A stretch of 60,655 nucleotides of DNA from Oscillospiraceae bacterium. GTDB lineage: Bacteria > Bacillota_A > Clostridia > Oscillospirales > CAG-272. The stretch is taken from assembly GCA_015063445.1 (NCBI GenBank), contig SVUD01000005.1:1-60655 (forward strand), written 5' to 3'. A program made the translations under genes and the position numbers. The stretch's first letter is position 1; each line of letters starts with the position of its first letter. This document shows positions 1 to 8,503 of the stretch, one piece after another. Under the pieces are notes generated by a model, which had not been told where the DNA came from, did no database searches, and was given only the letters and a program-made list of their open reading frames with translations.

Positions 1-637
1 AGAAATCACGAGCCGAGCAGCCCTTTGCGGATATAAGCAATCTACGGTAGGTTACGTTTTCCGAGGTATGCTCCATATACGTATTGGGAGCGAATACTAT
101 ATCAATTTCAATACTGCTTTCGGGAAGCCCCTTTACTCCGCACGCACGGCTTATCGCTACCGAAATCTGTCTGTTCATTTCATCTACGAAGGTCTGAGAA
201 TATTTACCTGCAAGGATTTTGGGATTCGGAGCGTCCGTGGTAACGTTAAGCTTCACGTATCCGCCCTCGAAATAATTATCTCTTCCCTCTATCGACTTCT
301 TGAAGGCGATAGGAACGTCGTCGGCAATAATGAAGTCTATTCCTCCGTTACCGACGTATGCGTAAGGTATTCCGCCCTCAAAATCATTAGCTACGGATAT
401 ATCCCATTTTATCCAGATTATAGCGTATATACCGCCTATAACCACGGTCAAGGGGTAATACCAATATCCGTCCTTTATAAAGTCGTCATTTATGTAATCC
501 TCATAAAACTGTACGCCCTCAAGCGACGTGCCGTAAAGTGCGTAAAGCTTTGGGATAAGATTATCGTTTACACTCTTTTCAAAGCTCTCAGTGAGAGTTT
601 CCTTGATTATTTTATTGTGTAAAAGATCTAACGTCAT
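1..637 (-). CDS. unrecognised membrane protein, cut by the left edge
   Basis: An open frame runs from an ATG at 637 to the window edge (about 212 codons) with no stop. The start has a good GAGG ribosome-binding site (TGAGGAGG ending about 5 bases upstream). The N-terminal 55 residues look helical and amphipathic (starts MTLDLLHNKIIKET). One probable membrane segment lies around residues 58-78 (begins WYYPLTVVIGGIYAIIW). The following soluble part is rich in glycine and aromatic residues and has beta character. I do not recognise the family. The opposite-strand frame at 68-622 is its shadow. The end of the gene, and so its full length and any C-terminal domain, lies outside the window. Confidence 0.7.
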   Translation of the reverse strand, partial: MTLDLLHNKIIKETLTESFEKSVNDNLIPKLYALYGTSLEGVQFYEDYINDDFIKDGYWYYPLTVVIGGIYAIIWIKWDISVANDFEGGIPYAYVGNGGIDFIIADDVPIAFKKSIEGRDNYFEGGYVKLNVTTDAPNPKILAGKYSQTFVDEMNRQISVAISRACGVKGLPESSIEIDIVFAPNTYMEHTSENVTYRRLLISAKGCSARDF

Positions 638-784
638 TTAAACCTCCTCAGAGCTAAAATCAGATTCCTTGCTCTTATTTTATAATTATACAAGTATATT
701 TTAACACAGAGCCTTAAAAATTGCAATATTATATTGTCGAAAGTTCAAAATATTTTTACACCTTTTGCGCGCCGACGCTCACAC

Positions 785-826
785 GCAAAAAGAAAGCAAC
801 AGACGAAGCTTTGCCTCATCTGTTGC
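785..826 (-). terminator. rho-independent terminator of the KDPG aldolase gene
   Basis: Hairpin at 796-826 with arms GCAACAGAYGARGC / GCYTCRTCTGTTGC, followed on the minus strand by TTTCTTTTTG (788-795). It begins about 26 bases after the aldolase stop codon. Confidence 0.8.
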
Positions 827-851
827 CGTATGCTATTTAAGTGCTTAAAGA

Positions 852-1820
852 TTATTTCTGTACGAGATGGATAGCAAATCCGCAAACCTCATCCTTGAAG
901 TATGCAAACTTGGGCTTTCCTGTTTTATCATCGTAAGTAACGCTCGCCTCGTCGAACTCAAAGCCGATTCTCTTGAAGTAAGCCATAGCTCTGTCAACAA
1001 AGTTTGTGCGAATTGCGATATGTCCGCACTTGCCGGGGCCCTTGCCCATCATAAACTCGAACGCTTCGCCCGCAAAAATGGATTTACTGGTCTCACGGAG
1101 GGGCATACCGAACATAAGCTCAAAGAGCTTCGCGCCGCGACGGCACTCCTCTTCGTTTTCATTGTTTATACCCATATGGATAAACTCAAGTCCGAGCATC
1201 GTCTTAACCGCATTTCTTGTAAGAGCGGTGATCTCGTCCCACTTCTTTTCCTTAACAAGCTCATCCTTAACCATAAACGAGCCGCCGCAAGCAACTATCT
1301 TATTGAACTTGAGATAGTCAAGAAGGTTATCCGCGCTGATTCCGCCTGTGGGCATAAAGGTAAGCTGACCATAGGGAGCAGCCATAGCCTTGAGCATCTT
1401 AAGTCCGCCTGCAGCTTCCGCGGGGAAGAATTTAACCGTCTTGAGCCCAAGCTCGAGAGCCGCCTCTACGTCGGAGGGGTTGGAGCATCCGGGAAGCATC
1501 GTAATGCCCTTGGAAAGCGCATAAGCGGTTACCTTGGGATTAAGTCCGGGGGAAACGAGGAATTTCGAGCCTGCCGCAATAGCCGCGTCAACCTGCTCAG
1601 TCGTAAGCACGGTTCCCGCTCCTACGAGCATTTCGGGATAAGCTTCCGTAATATTTTTGATAGCCTCTGCCGCGCATGCGGTTCTGAAGGTGATTTCCGC
1701 CGCGGGAAGTCCTCCGTCAATAAGCGCCTTTGCAAGCGGAACCGCATCATCGGGATTTTCGATCTTGATGACGGGGATAAGGCCTATAGAATAAAGCTCT
1801 TTCATCATATCATTGTTCAT
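852..1820 (-). CDS. eda: KHG/KDPG aldolase fused to a C-terminal VOC (glyoxalase-fold) domain
   Basis: A 322-residue protein. Residues 1-205 are a class I KHG/KDPG aldolase, which cleaves 2-keto-3-deoxy-6-phosphogluconate to pyruvate and glyceraldehyde 3-phosphate at the end of uronate catabolism. Visible motifs are EITFRT (Glu42), GAGTVLT, FLVSPGLNP and TVKFFPAE, which holds the Schiff-base Lys130. Residues 212-322 form an extra domain resembling a VOC fold (GHIAIRT, MAYFKRIGFEF, FAIHLVQK). Plain family members are only about 205-215 residues. The start ATG at 1820 follows AAGGAGA by 8 bases; a GTG at 1850 would place that site inside the gene. The gene stands alone with its own terminator. 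A -10 TATAAT lies at 1855-1860, and twin direct repeats sit just upstream. Uronate isomerase at 6003-7394 belongs to the same pathway. The VOC domain's function is unknown to me. Confidence 0.93.
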   Translation of the reverse strand: MNNDMMKELYSIGLIPVIKIENPDDAVPLAKALIDGGLPAAEITFRTACAAEAIKNITEAYPEMLVGAGTVLTTEQVDAAIAAGSKFLVSPGLNPKVTAYALSKGITMLPGCSNPSDVEAALELGLKTVKFFPAEAAGGLKMLKAMAAPYGQLTFMPTGGISADNLLDYLKFNKIVACGGSFMVKDELVKEKKWDEITALTRNAVKTMLGLEFIHMGINNENEEECRRGAKLFELMFGMPLRETSKSIFAGEAFEFMMGKGPGKCGHIAIRTNFVDRAMAYFKRIGFEFDEASVTYDDKTGKPKFAYFKDEVCGFAIHLVQK

Positions 1821-1880
1821 TGGTGTAATCTCCTTTATTTTTGTTTGCACCTACATTATACTATAACTTCTCAATTAACA

Positions 1881-1916
1881 AAATTGCAAAAATTGCCTCG
1901 GAAATTGCAAAAATTG
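1881..1916. promoter_or_regulatory. twin direct repeat, candidate operator between eda and the winged-helix gene
   Basis: AAATTGCAAAAATTG occurs identically at 1881-1895 and 1902-1916. The 21-base phase equals two helical turns. The site lies just upstream of the eda -10 (1855-1860), overlapping its -35 region, and 30 bases upstream of the promoter reading rightwards. It is probably a regulator-binding site for eda. The regulator is unknown. Confidence 0.45.
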
Positions 1917-1945
1917 ACCTATGATGAAAAGGGCAAAATATTTCG

Positions 1946-1974
1946 TTGACAAAAGCTCGATCAAGGTATATAAT
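1946..1974 (+). promoter_or_regulatory. sigma-A promoter for the winged-helix regulator and addB
   Basis: A perfect TTGACA (1946-1951), 17-base spacer and TATAAT (1969-1974). It lies 57 bases before the ATG at 2031. Confidence 0.85.
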
Positions 1975-2030
1975 GTTTTTGCTAATAAATTAGAATTTGT
2001 TATGTTCTTAAGTGAAAAGAGGTGAGATTT

Positions 2031-2609
2031 ATGAGAGTATCCGTCATAACTGATGACAAATATCTTTTCAGATTTATAGAGCTGAAGCTACAGGGGATCG
2101 CCGATACTGTTATGGGCTTTGACGAGGCTGCGGAAATTGTTTTTTATGACTGCGATTCCGGGACACCTCTCGATGAGACGCACGCGCGGGTCATAAGGCT
2201 TTCCAGGGAAAATTCAACGGATGCGGTTACGCTTCCTTTTCCTAACGGGTTCTTTGAGACTCTCTTCTCTGAGGAGAAAAAAGGGGAGACGCTCGAGCTT
2301 TCGCGAGACGGAAAGCACGTATTCTTCAAAAACAGGAAAATCAAGCTCACCTCTCACGAATTTTCGCTTCTTGCGCTCCTTCTGTCCGGAGGAGAAAATT
2401 ACACCTCACGCGATGAAATTGCAAGGACGGTATGGAGCGACGCTTCCGACGGTCTTATAAACATATACGTTCACTACTTACGCGAAAAGCTTGAGTCGGG
2501 CGGCGAAAAGGTAATCGTTTCTTCAAGGAAGTTCGGTTACAGGATAAATCCAATCTATCTCGGCGCATATAACGACGACGCTTCCCCATCGGGAAAGGAA
2601 GGAGAATAA
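2031..2609 (+). CDS. OmpR-type winged-helix regulator with shortened pseudo-receiver domain
   Basis: A 192-residue protein. Residues about 95-178 match the OmpR/PhoB DNA-binding winged helix (KIKLTSHEFSLLALLLS, IYVHYLREKLE, SRKFGYRIN). The first 80 residues resemble a receiver fold (RVSVITDD, IVFYDCDSG) but are about 35 residues shorter than a true receiver and lack the normal acidic cluster and switch residues, so phosphorylation is doubtful. The start at 2031 follows AGAGGTGAG; a GTG at 2022 overlaps that site. The stop is 2 bases before the addB start, so the two genes are translationally coupled. No histidine kinase is nearby. It may control addB or respond to a signal independent of phosphorylation; that is inference. 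Confidence 0.8.
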   Translation: MRVSVITDDKYLFRFIELKLQGIADTVMGFDEAAEIVFYDCDSGTPLDETHARVIRLSRENSTDAVTLPFPNGFFETLFSEEKKGETLELSRDGKHVFFKNRKIKLTSHEFSLLALLLSGGENYTSRDEIARTVWSDASDGLINIYVHYLREKLESGGEKVIVSSRKFGYRINPIYLGAYNDDASPSGKEGE

Positions 2610-2611
2610 CC

Positions 2612-5600
2612 GTGATAACTCTTATTGAAGGCGGATTCTACGCGGGCGGCAGAGAGCTTATAAAAAAAAGAATCACAGGTCTTGCGGAAAAGAAAAAAAG
2701 AGCTTTTCTTATAGTTCCCGAGCAGGACACCGTAAGCACGGAGGACGAAATGGCGGAGCATCTTTGCGGATCGGCGCCGTTATACGTAGAGGTTACTAAC
2801 TTTACAAGATTTTCAGACGTTATTTTCCGTTCCCTCGGTGGCGCCGCGGGAAACAGCACGGATGCGGTTAAAAGAGCCCTTATAATGTGGAAAGCTCTCG
2901 CAGAGCTATCTCCCATGCTTGCAACCACCGCAAAGAACGGCGCTATTACGCACGGCAGTGTTTCGAAAATGCTCGCCGCGGTAAAGCAGATGCAGAGCTT
3001 TGCGATTACCCCCTCGGAGCTTGCGGAAGCGGAAAAGGAGGTTGCGAACCGTTCTATTGACGGTCGACTCAGAGCAAAGCTTTCGGACATTTCGAAGATA
3101 ATGACACTTTATAACCGTTTCCTTTCCGAGCACGCTTCGAGCGCAGAGGATGAAATTCTTCTTGCCGTCAAAAAGCTTGACGGGGCAAACGAGCATTTTC
3201 TTTCGGAAGCGGAGATTTTTATCGAGGGCTTCACCTCGTTCACCGAGCCCCAGTACAGAATGATTTCGGCTCTTGCTAAAAGATACCCCGTAACCGTGTC
3301 GCTTATTATACCCAAATCGTCACCCAACTCTTATGAATATTCCGAGGCGAGAGACACGCATAAAAAAATCGTTTCACTCGCTTCAAAATCAAACGTTGCC
3401 GTAAAGCTCGAGAGAATAGACGGAAGATACGGTGTATCATCGCCCCTGCTCTCCGAAATAACCGAGCTTATATGGAAAAGCAACGCAAGGCTTGACACGG
3501 ATAGCCTCAAGGATATCGATAAGGTTAAAATATTCGAAGCCGAAAATCCTTACGAGGAATGCGATTTTGTGGCAACGGATATCAAACGCCGCATTATGTC
3601 GGGAGCGGATTATTCGGACTTCGGCATAATCGCGAGAAATACCGACAGCTACCGCGGAATAATCGACGTGTCATTCAAAAAGGCTGACGTTCCTCTCTTT
3701 TTCGACCAAAAAGCAGACGTTTCATCATACGAGGCTATAAAGCTCGTATACAGCGCGCTCTCGGCAGCTTGCGACGGATTTAAGCGCATGGACGTTATAT
3801 CGTATGCGAAATGCTCTCTTTCGGGGCTCGAGCGAGAGATTGCGGATGAATTTGAGCTTTACGTTGAAAAATGGCAGATAAACGGTAGACGCTTCACGGA
3901 CGGAATCATATGGAATATGAACCCCTCGGGATATACCGAGCGCAGAAACGAACGCGATGAAGAAAAGCTTTTACGAATAGACGCAGCAAGAAACACCGTT
4001 ATAAATCCTCTTATCGCGCTTTGCGAAGCTATAAACAAAGCGCGTACCGTCAAGGAGTATTGCGTAGCTCTCGTGGATTTTCTTGTGTCGCTCGATATGG
4101 AAGAAAAGCTCAAGAAAAAAAGCGAGGAGGAAAGGCTGCTTTTCGGAAGAAGCGACGAAACTGCTCGAATTTGGAAGCTGATATGCTCTTCTCTTGACAG
4201 CTTGTGCGAGATACTCGGCGACACAGAAGTATCAAAAGACACCTTCATTTGCCTACTTAAGATTACATTTTCCGAAACAGATATAGGAAAAATACCCGCT
4301 TTTACTGAAGAGGTCGCCTTTGCTTCGGCAAACATTGCCCGTATGAGAAGTAAACGCCATATCTACATTATCGGCGCAAACGCAGGTGTTTTTCCCGGTA
4401 CAACCGACGAGGATTCCTTATTTACCGACAAGGATAAAAAAATCCTTTCCGCTCTGGGACTTAACGTTGATGCCGATTCCGATATCAAGGGAGCGGAAGA
4501 GCTGTATTACTTTACCAGGGCGCTTTCCTTTGCAAAGGAGAGCATCACCGTACTATACTCCTCCGCGGATTCATCATTCAAGGCTACCGCGGCATCCGAT
4601 GCCGTGCTGAGAATCAAAGCTATTTCCGAGGGGAAGATTGCTCCTAAAAAGCTTTCCTCTCTTAAGACGCACGAAAAAACCTTCTCCGCAGAATACGCAA
4701 TAGAGCATATATCAAAAAACGATACCGAGTACCGTGAAATCGAATCTGCGCTCGAGACACTCGGATACGGAAGAACTCTAAGCGTAAGCGAGGCAAATAT
4801 TAAAAATTCAGCACTTAGTCTTTCCGAAGAGTCACTCAACGCCATATACGGCAAAAACGTTCCTATGAGTCAAAGCAAGCTTGAGCTGTTCGCAAAATGC
4901 CCGATGAATTATTTCTGCACTTACAACCTAAAGCTTAATGACAACGAAAAAGCGGAATTTGACTCGCGTAACATAGGTAACTTTTTACACGCCGTGCTTG
5001 AAAACTTTTTCCGCGAACTGAAAAAAAGAGGAAAATCCATATCCCAAATCACAGAAGACGAAAAGCTTTCACTTATACACGGGGTGGCAGACGAATACAT
5101 AGCGAAATGCTTTGAAGGAATTCCAAAAACCTCAGCAAGACTTGAGGATACCATCAAAAAGCTTTCAGCGTACACGAAGCCGATCATCGATAATCTTTGC
5201 GACGAGTTTTCAAATTGCAAGTATGAGCCGATATTTTTCGAGCTTGAGATTGACGGAAGAAGCGATGATAAGCCCAATCCCGTTATATTTAACACGGATT
5301 CGGGCAAAAACGTGTTTATTACGGGAAAGATCGACCGTGTTGACGCTTTTATCGGCGAAGAGGATATATACGTAAGAGTTGTGGACTATAAGTCCGGCAA
5401 AAAGGTATTCTCACCCTCGGATATTGAGCAAGGAATGAACCTACAGATTTTCTTATACCTTAAGTCAATAGTTGACACGGATAAGCCTGAGTTTATTAAA
5501 AAAATAACATCCGACACAACTAAAAAATTATCACCAGCAGGCGTTCTTTACGTAAAAACGAGCGTTGACGACCTGAAAGCTAAGCACGATACTCCCGAAA

Positions 5601-5920
5601 ACGTACTCGAGGCATCGAAGGAGATAAAGCAGAGGCTTGGAATGGTTCTTGATTCCGAGGAATCTCTTTCGGCAATGAATCCCGAATATATCCCGATAAA
5701 ATTCAGAAAAAACGGCGAACCCGATGCGTATACGAAAAAATATCTCTATTCAAAAAACGGATGGGACACTATAAATCAAGCTATTGAGAGCTCTGTCAAG
5801 AATATATGCGAAAAGATGTTTTCCGGAAATATCGAGGCGTTGCCGCTCAAGAAATCAAAAGGCAAATCTGCTGTCTGTGAGTACTGCAAATTCAAATCAG
5901 TGTGCAGAAATGCAAATTAA
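2612..5920 (+). CDS. addB: AddB-type nuclease/helicase subunit
   Basis: A 1102-residue protein, close to the usual AddB length of about 1150. AddAB resects double-strand breaks for recombination. The C-terminal RecB-family nuclease core is visible (VDYKSGKK near residue 930). The four iron-sulfur cysteines are also visible: one in KCPMNYFC near residue 770, and three at the end in CEYCKFKSVC. The N-terminus has the family start (LIEGGFYAGG, FLIVPEQDTVS), but the phosphate-binding loop lacks the GKT/GKS of typical AddB, so ATP binding there is probably lost, as in RexB-like relatives. Start GTG at 2612 follows GGAAGGAG. AddA is normally adjacent; here a terminator follows and no addA is in the window. 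The only partner in the transcript is the upstream winged-helix gene. Confidence 0.9.
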   Translation: MITLIEGGFYAGGRELIKKRITGLAEKKKRAFLIVPEQDTVSTEDEMAEHLCGSAPLYVEVTNFTRFSDVIFRSLGGAAGNSTDAVKRALIMWKALAELSPMLATTAKNGAITHGSVSKMLAAVKQMQSFAITPSELAEAEKEVANRSIDGRLRAKLSDISKIMTLYNRFLSEHASSAEDEILLAVKKLDGANEHFLSEAEIFIEGFTSFTEPQYRMISALAKRYPVTVSLIIPKSSPNSYEYSEARDTHKKIVSLASKSNVAVKLERIDGRYGVSSPLLSEITELIWKSNARLDTDSLKDIDKVKIFEAENPYEECDFVATDIKRRIMSGADYSDFGIIARNTDSYRGIIDVSFKKADVPLFFDQKADVSSYEAIKLVYSALSAACDGFKRMDVISYAKCSLSGLEREIADEFELYVEKWQINGRRFTDGIIWNMNPSGYTERRNERDEEKLLRIDAARNTVINPLIALCEAINKARTVKEYCVALVDFLVSLDMEEKLKKKSEEERLLFGRSDETARIWKLICSSLDSLCEILGDTEVSKDTFICLLKITFSETDIGKIPAFTEEVAFASANIARMRSKRHIYIIGANAGVFPGTTDEDSLFTDKDKKILSALGLNVDADSDIKGAEELYYFTRALSFAKESITVLYSSADSSFKATAASDAVLRIKAISEGKIAPKKLSSLKTHEKTFSAEYAIEHISKNDTEYREIESALETLGYGRTLSVSEANIKNSALSLSEESLNAIYGKNVPMSQSKLELFAKCPMNYFCTYNLKLNDNEKAEFDSRNIGNFLHAVLENFFRELKKRGKSISQITEDEKLSLIHGVADEYIAKCFEGIPKTSARLEDTIKKLSAYTKPIIDNLCDEFSNCKYEPIFFELEIDGRSDDKPNPVIFNTDSGKNVFITGKIDRVDAFIGEEDIYVRVVDYKSGKKVFSPSDIEQGMNLQIFLYLKSIVDTDKPEFIKKITSDTTKKLSPAGVLYVKTSVDDLKAKHDTPENVLEASKEIKQRLGMVLDSEESLSAMNPEYIPIKFRKNGEPDAYTKKYLYSKNGWDTINQAIESSVKNICEKMFSGNIEALPLKKSKGKSAVCEYCKFKSVCRNAN

Positions 5921-5940
5921 TATTTACAATACAAAAAGAA

Positions 5941-5975
5941 AATGCACTCAAAAATATCTTTGGGTGCATTTTTAT
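5941..5975 (+). terminator. bidirectional terminator between addB and uxaC
   Basis: Hairpin with arms AATGCACTCAAA / TTTGGGTGCATT, followed by a T-run on the plus strand and TTTTCTTTTTG on the minus strand. It serves both convergent genes. Confidence 0.85.
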
Positions 5976-6002
5976 CAACTTTTTTCGTCAAACGAATACG
6001 TA

Positions 6003-7394
6003 TTATTTTGCGAAGTATCGAGCGGCGTTGTTGTAGCAGATATCCTCTACAATCTTGCCGACAAACGCAACGTCATACGGATATTCTCCTCCCTCCATAA
6101 GAGCGCCGAGCTTGGAGCAAAGTATTCTTCTGAAATACTCATGACGTGTGTATGAAAGGAAGCTGCGGCTATCGGTAAGCATACCTACGAATTGAGATAT
6201 AAGTCCTACCTGCATAAGCGCTTCCATCTGCTTCTGCATACCGTCCTTCTGATCATTGAACCACCAACCGGAGCCAAACTGAATCTTACCGGGTATGCCG
6301 CCCTGGAAGCAGTTCATAAGAGCCGCGAGAGTTTCGTTATCACGGGGGTTAAGGCAATAAAGAACAGTTTTGGGAAGCTCGTTTGTCTTATCGAGCTCAT
6401 TAAGAACAGCGGAAAGCTTGGGAGCAAAATTCTGGTCGTTTATAGCGTCAAAGCCCGTATCGGGTCCGAGCTTCTTGAAGTTTCTCTCGGAATTGTTTCT
6501 GAGAGCGCCGATATGATACTGCTGCACCCAACCGAGCTCGTTATATATCTTACCGAGCGCAACAAGAAGAGCGCCCTTGTATTTTTCTACCTCATCGGAC
6601 GTAAGAGCCTCTCCTCTAAGCGCCTTTGCGAAAATGATCTCGCACTCCTCGGCAGTAGAGGGTAAATACGCGAAGGGCTCTAGTCCGTGGTCGGAGCATA
6701 CGCATCCTACCTCATCGAAGAAATACGCTCTTTGAAGAAGAGCCTTCTTAAGAGTAGCAAAGCTATCTATTTTGTATCCCACAGCCTCGCCGAGCTGCTC
6801 TATCCAAGGAAGGAAGGTAGGCTGATCTATCTTCATTCCCTTATCGGGACGGAAGGAGGGACGTACTACGACGTCAAAACTCTCATCCTCCTTGAGAAGA
6901 ATATGATATTCAAGAGTATCCACGGGATCATCGGTCGTGCAAAGTCCCTTTACGTTAGACATTTTTATAAGCTTTCTTGCGGTGAGATCCTTAAGCTTCT
7001 CATTTGCCTCGGCATAAATTTTACCAGCGGTATCGGGAGTGAGAACGTCGTTTATACCGAAGAAACGACGAAGCTCAAGGTGAGTCCATGAATAAATGGG
7101 GTTTCCTATTGCGTAAGGCATTGTCTTTGCATACGCTCTGAACTTCTCCTCGTCAGACGCATTTCCGGTAATTTCGTTTTCATCAATGCCAAACTGACGG
7201 AGCAAACGCCATTTGTAGTGGTCTCCCGCAAGCCAAACCTCAGTAAGACTTCTGTATTTTTTGTCCTCGTATATCTCCTTGGGATTAAGATGGCAGTGGA
7301 AGTCGTATATGGGCATCTTTTCCGCGTAACCAAAATAAAGCTCTTTGGCTGCTTCGGAATCAAGAAGAAAATCATTTCCTAAAAATTCTTTCAT
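6003..7394 (-). CDS. uxaC: uronate isomerase
   Basis: A 463-residue protein of the glucuronate isomerase family, an amidohydrolase fold. It converts D-glucuronate to D-fructuronate and D-galacturonate to D-tagaturonate in the cytoplasm. The metal-site motif YDFHCHLNP is near residue 22, and the family signatures YSWTHLELRRFFG, CTTDDPVDTL and GMLTDSRSFLSYTRHEYFRR are present. The length fits the family (about 470). Start ATG at 7394 follows AAAGGAGA; an upstream in-frame GTG at 7430 has no such site. It has its own promoter and terminator. Downstream steps of the pathway other than KDPG aldolase are not in the window. Confidence 0.97.
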   Translation of the reverse strand: MKEFLGNDFLLDSEAAKELYFGYAEKMPIYDFHCHLNPKEIYEDKKYRSLTEVWLAGDHYKWRLLRQFGIDENEITGNASDEEKFRAYAKTMPYAIGNPIYSWTHLELRRFFGINDVLTPDTAGKIYAEANEKLKDLTARKLIKMSNVKGLCTTDDPVDTLEYHILLKEDESFDVVVRPSFRPDKGMKIDQPTFLPWIEQLGEAVGYKIDSFATLKKALLQRAYFFDEVGCVCSDHGLEPFAYLPSTAEECEIIFAKALRGEALTSDEVEKYKGALLVALGKIYNELGWVQQYHIGALRNNSERNFKKLGPDTGFDAINDQNFAPKLSAVLNELDKTNELPKTVLYCLNPRDNETLAALMNCFQGGIPGKIQFGSGWWFNDQKDGMQKQMEALMQVGLISQFVGMLTDSRSFLSYTRHEYFRRILCSKLGALMEGGEYPYDVAFVGKIVEDICYNNAARYFAK

Positions 7395-7433
7395 TTTCAA
7401 AGTCTCCTTTAATAAAATATTTACACACACAAT

Positions 7434-7462
7434 ATTTTAGCATATACAAGCATTTTTTTCAA
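7434..7462 (-). promoter_or_regulatory. promoter of uxaC
   Basis: On the minus strand, TTGAAA (7462-7457), 17 bases, TAAAAT (7439-7434). It lies about 40 bases before the uxaC start. The rest of the interval 7463-7733 is AT-rich with no supported gene. Confidence 0.7.
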
Positions 7463-7733
7463 GTTGTTTTTTAAAGTTTAAGCCGTTTTTTCATAAAGTG
7501 GCAGAAAAAATATGATTTTTCAAACTTTTGCACCGTAATGGTCGGCGAAAAAATATAATTTCCGTAATTTCCCGATATTTTTCATATAATCCGCAAAAAT
7601 TGTACTTTTCAAAGTATTTTATCTTGTTTTTACTACTTTTATTGATTTTTTTGTTTTTAAAGGATCTAAAGTTGTCCAAGCTAAGCCTTTTGTTTTTTTG
7701 ATATTTTTCGATGAATATTTTTCACCGTCTTTC

Positions 7734-7763
7734 TTGACTTTATATATATATATGGTGTAAAAT
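7734..7763 (+). promoter_or_regulatory. promoter of the DUF5662 gene
   Basis: TTGACT (7734-7739), 18 bases, TAAAAT (7758-7763). A short hairpin CGGAG/CTCCG at 7784-7800 lies in the leader, before a weak AAAGG ribosome-binding site. Confidence 0.65.
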
Positions 7764-7814
7764 ATACGTGTAAATATTTAAGACGGAGCTTTTTTCTCCG
7801 ATAAAGGTATTTTT

Positions 7815-8378
7815 ATGAAAATCAAAAACTTATTTTTACATACCGCCCTCGTTCTTCGCCACAAGCATAAGGTATTCATTCACGCAGTAAAATGCGGAAT
7901 TCCCTTTCGCGGGCTTGTTCATGATCTTTCAAAATTTTCCCCCACGGAATTTTTCGAAAGCGTTAAATTCTATCAAGGACACCGCTCGCCGATAGGAGTT
8001 GCGCGGCGCGAACAAGGCGTTAGCCGAGCATGGCTTCATCACAGAGGAAGAAATAAGCATCATATTGAATATTGGTACGACCACGACTGCGAAATCATTC
8101 CGATGATGCCGTACAAATATGCCGTTGAATGCGTTTGCGATAAAATTTCCGCAACTAAAACCTACGCAAAGAAAAGCTACGATAATTCCCTCCCCTTAGC
8201 GCATTGGGAAAGATATGGTTGCAAGGCGCCTTGCAACCCCAAGACCTCAGCTTTTATTGAAAGGGTGTTTATCGATTTGCGTGATCACGGAGAGAAGCAC
8301 GTGCTCAACAAGAAATATATGAAGCGAACCTTTGCCGAGATATGCCTTTCCGAAAAAACTGAAAGCAGCGCAGTCTGA
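7815..8378 (+). CDS. DUF5662 family protein
   Basis: A 187-residue protein. It carries the conserved histidine-rich pattern of the DUF5662 family seen in Firmicutes and their phages: HDLSKFSPTEF near residue 36 and HHRGRNKHHIEYWYD near residue 75, with a second histidine cluster near the C-terminus. The clustered His and Asp residues suggest a metal site, possibly related to HD-type folds, but I know of no established activity. There is no signal peptide or membrane segment. It is a single-gene unit with its own promoter. The ribosome-binding site is weak (AAAGG). Confidence 0.75.
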   Translation: MKIKNLFLHTALVLRHKHKVFIHAVKCGIPFRGLVHDLSKFSPTEFFESVKFYQGHRSPIGVARREQGVSRAWLHHRGRNKHHIEYWYDHDCEIIPMMPYKYAVECVCDKISATKTYAKKSYDNSLPLAHWERYGCKAPCNPKTSAFIERVFIDLRDHGEKHVLNKKYMKRTFAEICLSEKTESSAV

Positions 8379-8455
8379 TATATATATTTAAAGGCAAATC
8401 ATTTAGCTTAAAGCTTTATGCACTTTAAAACTTTGTAAATTTTAATGTCAAGCCC

Positions 8456-8484
8456 TTGAAAAATATCTATAATGGTATTAAAAT
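8456..8484 (+). promoter_or_regulatory. promoter of the murD reading frame
   Basis: TTGAAA (8456-8461), 17 bases, TAAAAT (8479-8484), 20 bases before the ATG. Confidence 0.6.
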
Positions 8485-8503
8485 ATTGTTTTGAGGGTTA
8501 GAT

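Noticed and set aside
867..1949. 360-codon open frame on the plus strand
   Set aside because: It is antisense to the KDPG aldolase gene, has no ribosome-binding site and no recognisable protein features.
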